Positions 35,644 to 43,581 of a DNA stretch of 64,000 nt are shown here, in pieces. Under the pieces are notes generated by a model that had not been told where the DNA came from, did no database searches, and saw only the letters and a program-made list of their open reading frames with translations. The stretch is from the NCBI RefSeq assembly GCF_007830615.1, contig NZ_VLLI01000012.1, positions 150,376-214,375 of the forward strand. The letters are read 5' to 3'. Made by a program: the position numbers and the translations under genes. Each line of letters opens with the position of its first letter. Within the stretch, counting starts at the first letter, position 1. This DNA comes from Mucilaginibacter frigoritolerans (GTDB lineage Bacteria; Bacteroidota; Bacteroidia; Sphingobacteriales; Sphingobacteriaceae).

Positions 35644-36288
35644 ATGAAACCCACTATTTTATTTATTTCAATTGCAATGCTGGCTTTTTTAAACGCAAAA
35701 GATCAGCCAAAAATAAAATTGTCGCTATTACACGATAATAATTATAAAAATAATGCACACAAAATTGAATCAGAACAAGCGTTTGAATTGGCGTCCCAAA
35801 TTTTTAATTCGACGGAATTTTATAATGCAATAAAAGATTTATCATTTGTATATCCAAACCACTGTTTAACTTGTGAAACGCTAGATTATTCAAGAAAAAC
35901 TCGCATCCCAGGTAAAGAAGTATTGCAACGACTTTTTAAAAATCCTAGTGCATTATTATCTTTCAATTTAGAGGAGGGTGAATGTCGTGGCCCTCTTGGT
36001 CATACTTGTCCAGAGTGGGAAAACAAAGAACATGAAACTACGACATATTACCTTGCTGATTCTTGCAATATGCATGAGTTAGAAACGAAATATAGATTAG
36101 CGGTAAATATTTGTCATGAGTACATGCATTTTATAGGATATTGCCATCCTGCAAAAATGGGTATTGAACCCCAAAATGGCGACATACCCAATGCAATAAA
36201 TTACAGAGATGACATTGCATATAGGGTTGGATGGATTGCCTATTATATTTGCGTTGAATGGCAAAAGAAGAGCCACTCATTGAAATAG
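35644..36288 (+). CDS. Small secreted metzincin-like metalloprotein
   Basis: 214 residues with a signal peptide (FISIAMLAFLNA) and the zinc motif HEYMHFIGYCH, which fits HExxHxxGxxH of metzincins, embedded in AVNICHEYMHFIGYCHPAKMG. Several Cys (CLTCETL, ECRGPLGHTCPEW, CNMHE) could form disulfides in the periplasm or outside. No known family recognised, and no Met-turn is obvious. It stands alone between relaxase and S1-module, with 235 bases of empty sequence before it. A protease or a cell-wall-facing hydrolase is likely. Confidence 0.7.
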   Translation: MKPTILFISIAMLAFLNAKDQPKIKLSLLHDNNYKNNAHKIESEQAFELASQIFNSTEFYNAIKDLSFVYPNHCLTCETLDYSRKTRIPGKEVLQRLFKNPSALLSFNLEEGECRGPLGHTCPEWENKEHETTTYYLADSCNMHELETKYRLAVNICHEYMHFIGYCHPAKMGIEPQNGDIPNAINYRDDIAYRVGWIAYYICVEWQKKSHSLK

Positions 36289-36365
36289 AAAAGAAATTAC
36301 AAGCTGTAATTTAAAGAATATTTTGTCTTAAAGATTTGCGTCAAATGATTTAATTGTCATCTATA

Positions 36366-38249
36366 CTATACTTTTTTTGTCTGATGTTTTTTTTTAGGCT
36401 TATTTTGAGTGTTAATATTAGGCGGGTTGATATTGGGTGGGTGGGTTGGCCTCACGTTTCTTTTCAAATCTAACCTAATCCATTGTTGGCCTATAAATAC
36501 CTTAGTAACTATCACTTCTAAAACCTGTCCTATTACAAGATTAGCCATATAGTTCGCATATTCGTAACCTGCTTTGGTAAAAGATGAACCAGGTATCCTA
36601 CCAACCAGACCATTTTCAAGCGACACTTTTACAAAATTTTCGTCAATTTGCAATACCTTCCCGTTAAAATTTGTACCAATAACAAGCGCTTCGTGTATTT
36701 TAGGCCATGGGTCTTCAATCAGTGCCCTTGGACTACTTACAATAGTTTTATTTTCGTCATCCACACTTAAAACCTTACAATTAATGGTTTTTCCAATTGC
36801 AATTAAATTAGTGTCGTAATCTTCTCCGTTCCATGATAATTCTTTTATTGGTGCAATTACTTCAATAGTATTTCTATACAAGCATTTTAAATTTACGCTA
36901 TCTAAAAAAACAATTTCCAAATCAATAATATCATTTACCAAGGGGTGTTGAATTACGGACCATGGATGAGGTTGAGCAGCCTTTAAGCTAAGAGTAATGT
37001 TACAATTATCGAGATCAATGTTTTTTATAGTAAACGGATAGTTTTTGCCAACCGAAAGTATATCAGTACAGGTATGAAAACTTAACCATGAGCAATCGGA
37101 TTGAACTATAGTCGCATCAACTCCAAGGAACGTAACCAGCGCTATTTCAGTTGAACAATCAAACACACTGCCATCCACGTTCATTCCAGCTACCATATTG
37201 CTTGCTTGTACTTTTTTCAAAAACGTTTCATTGGAATAAAGCTTGTTTCTTCTTAAGCAACATATACTTACGTTAGACTTGGAAAGAATTTTATCTTTTG
37301 AACGATCGATTCTGTCAATTGAAACTCTTTGATTGCCGTCAAGAACTTTAACAAATTTGCCCAAAAAATCAAAGGCAGGGGGATATGCAACCACATAAAT
37401 ACTATCAGAACCTTTTTCAAGATTAATATTTAAACGTTTTAAATATGGATATAGCCCTTTTCTTGACGACATTATCGCTCTGGCAAGCAAAATAATACTT
37501 ACTTTGAATGTTTCAGAAAAATGTTCTAATTGATTATCCTCGCCTATTTCACGCTCTGCGATATGTGTTAAAAACTCAACAAACTTTATTAAAGCACCTG
37601 TCCTATCATTAGTATCAGCATCACCAAAGAGCCCCTCACCTACATGGTCAAGTTCATTGATTAAAATAGATGAAAATAATCCTGACTTATCAAGGACAAG
37701 AAATTTCTTTAATATATCGACAAATTGTGGATCATTTTCAACTTCAGGATTTAGAAAGTATTGTCTAAAAATGGCTTTTCCATGATTGCCTAATCCATCA
37801 GCCAATTTATGTAAAAAAGTAAAATCAATTGCTGTAACGTAGGCTGGTTGAATATTGTGCCTAAAGTTTGGGCAGACTATTTTAGTTAAAGCATAACGTG
37901 TAGCCGTAAGGATGTTTTTAGTTTGATCTTCGTCCTTCCTCATGCGAATAATTAACTTCCCACTTTTCAATATTGGATTATCGTCTGTTTTAACCCAATT
38001 TATTTTAAATTTTAGTGGGTAAGAAGTTTTCATGGATAACACTTTTGTAAAAAAGTGTGTTAATGTTCCGGCAACTTCATTGGCAATAAATTCTCTTTTA
38101 AACCACTTAAATAATTTATAAAACGGGGACATTAATAATGTCCTGAGTTTGTAAGCACGTGTAGGGTCTTGGATAATTAAGAATATAATTACACAGAGAA
38201 ATGCAGGTAAAAGACCATATTTAAGAATAGCAAGTACAAGTTTATCCAT
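36366..38249 (-). CDS. Membrane-anchored protein with three S1-like RNA-binding domains
   Basis: 627 residues. An N-terminal membrane helix (LAILKYGLLPAFLCVIIFLI) is followed by a basic stretch and a globular region of about 300 residues I do not recognise. From about residue 350 three S1-like beta-barrels follow, linked by ribosomal-S1-style PW turns (AQPHPWSVI, EDPWPKI): FLGVDATIVQSDCSWLSF, then IAIGKTINCKVLSVDDENKT, then NFNGKVLQIDENFVKVSLEN. The tail is Lys/Pro/Asn-rich. RNA-binding repeats tethered to the membrane are unusual. It abuts a 73-residue gene upstream. Confidence 0.75.
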   Translation of the reverse strand: MDKLVLAILKYGLLPAFLCVIIFLIIQDPTRAYKLRTLLMSPFYKLFKWFKREFIANEVAGTLTHFFTKVLSMKTSYPLKFKINWVKTDDNPILKSGKLIIRMRKDEDQTKNILTATRYALTKIVCPNFRHNIQPAYVTAIDFTFLHKLADGLGNHGKAIFRQYFLNPEVENDPQFVDILKKFLVLDKSGLFSSILINELDHVGEGLFGDADTNDRTGALIKFVEFLTHIAEREIGEDNQLEHFSETFKVSIILLARAIMSSRKGLYPYLKRLNINLEKGSDSIYVVAYPPAFDFLGKFVKVLDGNQRVSIDRIDRSKDKILSKSNVSICCLRRNKLYSNETFLKKVQASNMVAGMNVDGSVFDCSTEIALVTFLGVDATIVQSDCSWLSFHTCTDILSVGKNYPFTIKNIDLDNCNITLSLKAAQPHPWSVIQHPLVNDIIDLEIVFLDSVNLKCLYRNTIEVIAPIKELSWNGEDYDTNLIAIGKTINCKVLSVDDENKTIVSSPRALIEDPWPKIHEALVIGTNFNGKVLQIDENFVKVSLENGLVGRIPGSSFTKAGYEYANYMANLVIGQVLEVIVTKVFIGQQWIRLDLKRNVRPTHPPNINPPNINTQNKPKKKHQTKKV

Positions 38250-38471
38250 CTATGATTTACTAAGTTTATCAATGCAATCCACGCTATCACAAACTATTTT
38301 AATTTCCCCATTGACTTCAAAAATACCGTAAATATTATCCCAAGTGATAACCTCGTCACTCATATAACAGTACACTTTACCTTTCAATATTTTTTCGTAT
38401 AATCCGTGTTTTATCAACAATAATTTCAAATCGTCGTCGTGGATAGCAGGGATATTTATATTTTCGGCCAT
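38250..38471 (-). CDS. Small partner of the S1-domain protein
   Basis: 73 residues: IPAIHDDDLKLLLIKHGLYEKILKG, then a strand-rich part ending CDSVDCIDKLSKS with two Cys. Its stop codon directly abuts the ATG of the S1 protein, so they form a two-gene unit. Not recognised. The N-terminal helical part resembles a small helix-turn-helix or binding module, and ITWDNIYGIFEVNGEIKIVC a beta hairpin. Confidence 0.65.
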   Translation of the reverse strand: MAENINIPAIHDDDLKLLLIKHGLYEKILKGKVYCYMSDEVITWDNIYGIFEVNGEIKIVCDSVDCIDKLSKS

Positions 38472-38963
38472 ATTTAAGAAACGAACTATAATTCAAGTTC
38501 TTATGTATAAACGTAACTAACTGATAATTTGATTTATAAACTTATAAATATTTCTTGATAATTTGTTATTACGCGGAATAGTATTTTGGATTTTGTTTCT
38601 ATATTTAAAGGCAACTTTACAAAAGTAGCTTTAATCTAAGTTGTTAATACATAATTTCTATTATGTATAATTTTGAGGGAATAAAATACTTCCAATTAAA
38701 AGAGTTTCCGAGCGTGGGTAGATTAGTGTTAGAAAAAAAATTGGGGAATGCTGGTATGGATTAAGGTTTTTTGCGGAAAACAAAATTTTGGTTTAGTGAA
38801 TATCACGAAAACGAAATTGAACCTGAACAGCCAACCTTATCATTCACTTATTTGCAAGATAGTGTGTCCCTCCGGTGACAGATTGCTATCTTTCCGTCGG
38901 TTGACACACTATCTTGCGGGGAGATCCCCGTACCCCTTAGTTGAGACAGTCACAAATTCACCG
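38472..38963. other. 492-base intergenic region with gene remnant and inverted repeats
   Basis: On the plus strand a frame from ATG 38663 runs to TGA 38876 but is broken by an in-frame TAA at 38762; the second half (TKFWFSEYHENEIEPEQPTL) looks like coding sequence, so this may be a decayed gene. It ends in the inverted repeat at 38854-38917. No intact gene seen. Confidence 0.4.
38854..38917. repeat. 15-bp perfect inverted repeat plus adjacent GC hairpin
   Basis: GCAAGATAGTGTGTC (38854-38868) and GACACACTATCTTGC (38903-38917) are exact complements around 34 bases. Directly after it CGGGG-AGAT-CCCCG (38917-38930) forms a second hairpin. It lies 34 bases beyond the stop of the NUMOD4 gene. It could be its terminator, a transposon-end remnant or an oriT. 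Confidence 0.6.
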
Positions 38964-39659
38964 TTAGCAATACTTCCACACGAAGCCATTCCATTGCTGG
39001 TAAATTCCCTTCGCCACCTGGATAATGGCCTTATCGTCAATCTTATTTTGACGGGATGCTTCTTTGATGCTCGGATATTGCTTGATAAAGTTGCCATTCA
39101 GATCATATTGTGCAACTGGTTTACTGGTGGAATAATTCTTTTTCCAATTGGAACGATCAGCCGTTTTTAGGATTGATGGCAGCACCCTCCCCCGTGCAAC
39201 AGCTCGCAATTGCTTTTCACTTTTGGTCACTAAGGCCAAATTTTCAGGCTGGTTGTTATAGCCGTCACCATCACTATTGATTACATATACCCCATTTTTC
39301 TTGTAATCAAGATGGGGGTCAATAAACGTTTTATAAATGAGCCTGCGGGTATTGGTATAGTATTGTTGATTTTCTAAAGCCAGGGTCACCCCTAAGTCAA
39401 TGGTGGGTTCCCCGGTCTTCACATTCCTGTTTTTATTGACCTTCTGACTTAATATGCGTCCTGTAACGAATTGCTGATACAAACGGGGATGCGGAATGAT
39501 ACGGTCAAGAGACTTTATCCTTCCCTTTGTTGAAGCCTGGTAGTATCCCTCAAAACCGGGGATGTCTTTCCATTCTTCTCCGGGAATGTCTATGAGAGAC
39601 TTATTTTGATGAGGGGGTATCTGATCCAAGGCTGAATGTATTGTTCTCTTAAAGCACAA
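38964..39659 (-). CDS. NUMOD4-NUMOD1 homing-endonuclease-like protein
   Basis: 231 residues. NUMOD4 at about 28-48 (EWKDIPGFEGYYQASTKGRI), an HNH-like middle (INSDGDGYNNQPENLALVTK) in which the first catalytic His appears as Asn, and a C-terminal NUMOD1 DNA-binding unit (SKPVAQYDLNGNFIKQYPSI). Such proteins are encoded by phages and mobile DNA and cut at specific sites. The altered HNH may be inactive or a variant. It follows a RuvC-like gene in the same direction, 81 bases away. Confidence 0.8.
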   Translation of the reverse strand: MCFKRTIHSALDQIPPHQNKSLIDIPGEEWKDIPGFEGYYQASTKGRIKSLDRIIPHPRLYQQFVTGRILSQKVNKNRNVKTGEPTIDLGVTLALENQQYYTNTRRLIYKTFIDPHLDYKKNGVYVINSDGDGYNNQPENLALVTKSEKQLRAVARGRVLPSILKTADRSNWKKNYSTSKPVAQYDLNGNFIKQYPSIKEASRQNKIDDKAIIQVAKGIYQQWNGFVWKYC

Positions 39660-39740
39660 ATATCAGGAATACATTTTTGTTTTAAAGTAGGTATAAAACA
39701 CTGCAATTATTTCAATACACTTTTTGCCACAACCAGGGCC

Positions 39741-40238
39741 TCACGGAGAACCTACTGTTTCCTGCGCCTTGGTTTTCAATACTTCCTGCCCTGTATGTGC
39801 CGCCATCACTGCATCAAAGAGTTTGGTGTGGTACTTGTTCTTCCCTGCTACTGCCTTATCATATTCTGGAAGCAGGATCGGATATACCTCGGTAACATAT
39901 TTCATTAGTTGATGGTGGTTATTGACCTGAATTGCCGCCTTTACCTCTTCTTTCACCGTGTACTCTACCATGCAGCCATGGTATGCGAACAATGACTTTA
40001 TTTTGAGCAGCAGTTGTTTGATCGCGCTTGAATGATGATGTTCAGGTGGGATTTTCACCATAATCAGTCGCGGACGGTATTGGTGGATATAGCGCTCATA
40101 CCGTGAAGCAATTAAGGCTGCCTTATCATCAGTCCATCGATCTCTGAAAGAATGGGTATGCCAGAAGACCAATTCCCCACCACTGAGAATAGCTACGCCG
40201 GTTGTGGTGGTGCCCAGGCTAATACCGAGAATAACCAT
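39741..40238 (-). CDS. RuvC/RNase H-fold nuclease-like protein
   Basis: 165 residues from ATG 40238 (MVILGISLGTTTTGVAIL). The first strand pair GISLGTTTTGVAILSGGEL resembles RuvC/RuvX-type resolvases, although the usual catalytic Asp at GxD is Ser here (GIS), which questions the activity. KLFDAVMAAHTGQEVL near the end is the expected helix with an Asp. Overlaps the 85-residue gene upstream by 20 bases. Holliday-junction or phage-related nuclease fold is inferred. Confidence 0.55.
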   Translation of the reverse strand: MVILGISLGTTTTGVAILSGGELVFWHTHSFRDRWTDDKAALIASRYERYIHQYRPRLIMVKIPPEHHHSSAIKQLLLKIKSLFAYHGCMVEYTVKEEVKAAIQVNNHHQLMKYVTEVYPILLPEYDKAVAGKNKYHTKLFDAVMAAHTGQEVLKTKAQETVGSP

Positions 40239-40476
40239 TCCCGTATTTTTTATAGTTATTAACGCTATTGACAAAGATTGCTGCATGGGAGCTCGTCACC
40301 CTGTGGTCAGGGATTGAGCAGGCGCTGTTTAGGAATGTGCGTAAGAGTTCATGAGGGACTTCTTTGGTGAATGCCAGGAATTGAGTGAGATGAGCGGGAT
40401 CGTTCAACCGCTCTGCTATTTCGTTGGCAAGTTGTATTTCAGTTGGTGTATACATAAACGATTGGATATGCTTCAT
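40219..40476 (-). CDS. Hypothetical 85-residue helical protein
   Basis: Mostly helical: TPTEIQLANEIAERLNDPAH then KEVPHELLRTFLNSACSIPD followed by HRVTSSHAAIFVNSVNNY. No family recognised with certainty. Its stop overlaps the RuvC-like start by 20 bases, so both are one operon. A GACAGTG/CACTGTC palindrome lies 92 bases upstream. Confidence 0.6.
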   Translation of the reverse strand: MKHIQSFMYTPTEIQLANEIAERLNDPAHLTQFLAFTKEVPHELLRTFLNSACSIPDHRVTSSHAAIFVNSVNNYKKYGNGYSRY

Positions 40477-40567
40477 GGTGAAGTATTTGTTACCTAATAA
40501 TTGTATCGGTCGTACGCTCGATTTTTTTTATTTTTTTCGATCTTTCGTTCGATATAAGGAATATTCC

Positions 40568-40587
40568 GACAGTGAAATACCACTGTC
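40568..40587. promoter_or_regulatory. Operator-like palindrome before the RuvC-like operon
   Basis: GACAGTG (40568-40574) and CACTGTC (40581-40587), perfect 7-6-7. A second inverted repeat, TCAATTGGACA (40592-40602) with TGTCCTATTGA (40640-40650, one mismatch), covers the end of the XRE gene and may be its terminator. Confidence 0.45.
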
Positions 40588-40643
40588 ATTTTCAATTGGA
40601 CAGCCTAAAAGACATAAGAATGATTAGATTCTACTGACTTGTC

Positions 40644-41039
40644 CTATTGAAGATTAAACAGGGTCTTTTCCTGCTGCCGCAATTCTTTCAGTTGTTCACT
40701 GAAATACTCTGGATAGAGTTCATTGGGATAGGTACGATAAATAATACTAAGTTTTATTAAGTTAATGGTTGTGGGGAGTTTGTCGCCTCGTTCCCACTGC
40801 GACAGCAAGGTGCCGTTACTGAGGCCCAACAACTGTGCTACCTGTGCCGGTGTATACCGCATGAGTTTGCGGTGCATTTGTAATCGATTTGGAATAGGCC
40901 GATTTCCTGGTTCCATGCTCTCCAGTGTACGGGCGAATGCATTATAGGATAAGTGAAGTAAAATAGTTCTCAAAGCATAGTGTTGGGGATAACTCCAATG
41001 GTATGCAATATGATGGTTTTGATATATCATATTATTCAT
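40644..41039 (-). CDS. XRE-family helix-turn-helix regulator
   Basis: 131 residues. The HTH is LMRYTPAQVAQLLGLSNGTL followed by SQWERGDKLPT, near residues 60-90, preceded by about 50 residues unlike the usual XRE start. It is divergent from the DUF3800 gene with start codons overlapping in CATG (41037-41040). Likely controls itself, the DUF3800 gene and perhaps the RuvC-like operon downstream. Confidence 0.8.
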   Translation of the reverse strand: MNNMIYQNHHIAYHWSYPQHYALRTILLHLSYNAFARTLESMEPGNRPIPNRLQMHRKLMRYTPAQVAQLLGLSNGTLLSQWERGDKLPTTINLIKLSIIYRTYPNELYPEYFSEQLKELRQQEKTLFNLQ

Positions 41040-41823
41040 GAAGAGCTATGCTAAGTATAAAAAAGGAGGTGAATTATTATTATCAGACTATAACCATATC
41101 TGGACAAAATTTGTCTTCCTGGATGAAAGCGGTACATTGGACAATCGTACCCAGCCTTTATTCACCATTGGCTTTATAAAATGCTCTGAACCCTATTACC
41201 TGGCCAATAAACTCACGTATCAGCGGACTAAAGAAAATTTTCATGATGAATTAAAGTTTAATAAACTTTCTGCAAAAAATATAGGATTTGCAAAATTTGC
41301 TATTGATAGTTTCTTCTCAACCAGAAGCCTTAATTTTTATTCCTATACCTTGGACAAGGAAGGTCCCTATTTTCAATCGGAACACACCAAGGATCACTGG
41401 CAAGCCTACGAAGACATATCTGTACGCGTACTAAAATCCGCCATTGCCCAAAATGAGATACTCATCGTCATTGCAGATCATGTTTCAACTCCCAAAAATA
41501 TACGGTACGAAGTGAATGTAAAAAATAGGATTAATGCTACATTAAGCAGGTTAAGCATTGCCGGGGTTTGTCGATTTAATTCAAAATCTAATGATTTGTT
41601 ACAAGTAACCGACCTTATTATTGGTGCTATTAATTACGATTTGAAACATGAACTAGGATTTATTCCGGTTGGTGATCAATATAAACTTGAGCTTGTTCAG
41701 TACTTGAAAAACGCCATCGGGATCAGTAGTTTCATAAGCGGGCACCGAGACTTTACCTTTAATATCTTTGTAGATAAGGATATTAAGGCAAGATTGGAAA
41801 TTGAAAAAGGGCCATCGTCCTAA
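41038..41823 (+). CDS. DUF3800-family protein
   Basis: 261 residues. VFLDESGTLDNRTQPLFTIGFIKC is the DUF3800 opening, an RNase H-like strand pair with a conserved acidic pair; IVIADHVS and LLQVTDLIIGAINYDL give the other acidic positions of the fold. DUF3800 proteins are common in mobile and defence DNA; their activity is not established. The 193 bases after it, to 42016, show no gene. Confidence 0.85.
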   Translation: MKSYAKYKKGGELLLSDYNHIWTKFVFLDESGTLDNRTQPLFTIGFIKCSEPYYLANKLTYQRTKENFHDELKFNKLSAKNIGFAKFAIDSFFSTRSLNFYSYTLDKEGPYFQSEHTKDHWQAYEDISVRVLKSAIAQNEILIVIADHVSTPKNIRYEVNVKNRINATLSRLSIAGVCRFNSKSNDLLQVTDLIIGAINYDLKHELGFIPVGDQYKLELVQYLKNAIGISSFISGHRDFTFNIFVDKDIKARLEIEKGPSS

Positions 41824-42016
41824 CGGTCGACGCCCTTCTTCGGTACTTCTCTAGTGTATACTATGCATTATAGAAAAGCAAGTGCCTATACTTGGCTTTC
41901 ATGCGATTTAGGTCTTAGCTGCCGACAGATACTTTTCAACACCTTTGCAATGCTATTAATAAAAAAGCCATCTGCTAAGACAGCTCAAATTTTATAATAT
42001 TTATCACTTCTATTGA

Positions 42017-43564
42017 TTAATGTGATTTAGCCATTTTTTCAGTAAGTTCTTTTAGCTGATCGGAATGATAGCTTTTAGCTAACTTTTGAGTTAAGCCCGC
42101 GACGACAATAGACTGCCCTATTGAGCCGCACTTATATTGTAACCGCGCCCATTCGTTTTGTGTCGCAGCTAAAATTCCTATGTAAAAATCATGATTAATA
42201 TCTGCACTGATCGTACCGGTTTCGATTTGCCCATCCTGATTGAAATCAATGCTTCCGTTACCAGGTATGGGATCATTAAGGTTACCGCCTGGGTTGATTA
42301 AGATCAGGTTGTAGCCTTGCAGAGTACTCCCCGCGTTTATACCCTTTGTTTCCGATAGATGGCTCTCGTCTAATGCCGGCAGGTCAAAAGGCTGATAAGA
42401 AAAAAAATAATTTCCTTGGTAATTAATGCCAGTTATCTGGTAAGCATAGTTCATAACACTGACATGATTTGGTTTGTAATTGGTATCTTCTTCTCCTCCA
42501 TGGCGTAAACCCAGATTATGGCCTAACTCATGGATGAAGGTGCCTATCTTTTCATCATCAGTACCACCATCTTTATTGTTCCAGTCGCCGAGCGTTACCA
42601 CAAAATCTGATGTACCTATGCCTAATGCGTTTCCACTAGACTGATCTGGACTGTAATTGTTGGCCCATACCATGTAATGAAAAACCGCACCGCGAAGCGG
42701 GTTAAAATAACGTTGTTTGATTGCTGCGAATGCGTCATCTAACGGATTAAGTTCCTCTTGATATAGAATCTGTTGCCCAAGTATCAGGTGGATGGTAATA
42801 CCTTTAATGCCGTCCGGATTATCTACCGGTGCATCGCTGAACGCCTTTTCAATGCCAGCGATCACATTCGGGTTAGGCCCCAAGCCATTGGTGGCACTTG
42901 CACGCGTCATATAGTCCATTTGTACGAAAATATCCTTATGCAATGGCGAAGCACCCAAACTTTTGAGGTTTATTCCATTAATCGTGCCCACTTCCCAACC
43001 ATCCAGTAATCCATCGCCGTCAGTGTCAGGGTTGTGCGGATCAGTTCCGATCTTTAGTTCATCTGCATCACTCAAACCGTCTCCATCTGAGTCTTCGGGG
43101 GTAATATGCAATTCATTAATAGGCGCGAGTCCTTCAACAGCGTTATGCGAGGGATTGGTCGGATCAGATGAAAAAGCCTTATTGCTATTATTTGTGTAGG
43201 CAGGTATTTTCTTAAGCGCTTGCAGCTGCGACGAAACTAATTTTAAATACATGGCTTGGTTAAGTTCTGCCGTGTAATTTGCCGCGACAAGCTTAATAAT
43301 TATATTAGCGGAACTCACTACATAGTCGGTAGCGGTCAAACCAATATAATTTACGCGAAGCACATCGTTTTTTTTTGCTGCTATCGTAAAGTTTCCTTTT
43401 TGATCCGTCTGGGTACCTACATTACTGCCTTTAACGGTAATCGTCACTCCGGCCAAAGGCGTACCCTTTTCGTCTGTTACTTTGCCGGACACTTTGTTCT
43501 GGGCAAAAATGGCGCTCACCGATAGCAGCAGAACGCACATACTCAAAATTAGTTTGTGATACAT
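42017..43564 (-). CDS. Secreted metzincin metalloprotease with calcium-binding repeats
   Basis: 515 residues. Signal peptide (LSMCVLLLSVSAIFAQ); CarboxypepD_reg-like domain (VSGKVTDEKGTPLAGVTITV) of the kind fused to Bacteroidota surface proteins; calcium-binding thrombospondin-3-type repeats (DSDGDGLSDADELKIGTDP, NPDTDGDGLLDGWEV); then a protease domain with HELGHNLGLRH (HExxHxxGxxH) and a likely Met-turn in VSVMNYAY. Should be exported and cleave proteins outside. It shares an operon with the secreted protein at 43582-45537, 17 bases upstream. Confidence 0.85.
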   Translation of the reverse strand: MYHKLILSMCVLLLSVSAIFAQNKVSGKVTDEKGTPLAGVTITVKGSNVGTQTDQKGNFTIAAKKNDVLRVNYIGLTATDYVVSSANIIIKLVAANYTAELNQAMYLKLVSSQLQALKKIPAYTNNSNKAFSSDPTNPSHNAVEGLAPINELHITPEDSDGDGLSDADELKIGTDPHNPDTDGDGLLDGWEVGTINGINLKSLGASPLHKDIFVQMDYMTRASATNGLGPNPNVIAGIEKAFSDAPVDNPDGIKGITIHLILGQQILYQEELNPLDDAFAAIKQRYFNPLRGAVFHYMVWANNYSPDQSSGNALGIGTSDFVVTLGDWNNKDGGTDDEKIGTFIHELGHNLGLRHGGEEDTNYKPNHVSVMNYAYQITGINYQGNYFFSYQPFDLPALDESHLSETKGINAGSTLQGYNLILINPGGNLNDPIPGNGSIDFNQDGQIETGTISADINHDFYIGILAATQNEWARLQYKCGSIGQSIVVAGLTQKLAKSYHSDQLKELTEKMAKSH

Positions 43565-43581
43565 TTTGATATAATTTTAGG

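Noticed and set aside
38748..39170. 140-residue plus-strand frame across 38748-39170
   Set aside because: Its second half is antisense to the NUMOD4 gene, whose protein motifs are clear; the peptide has no family look.
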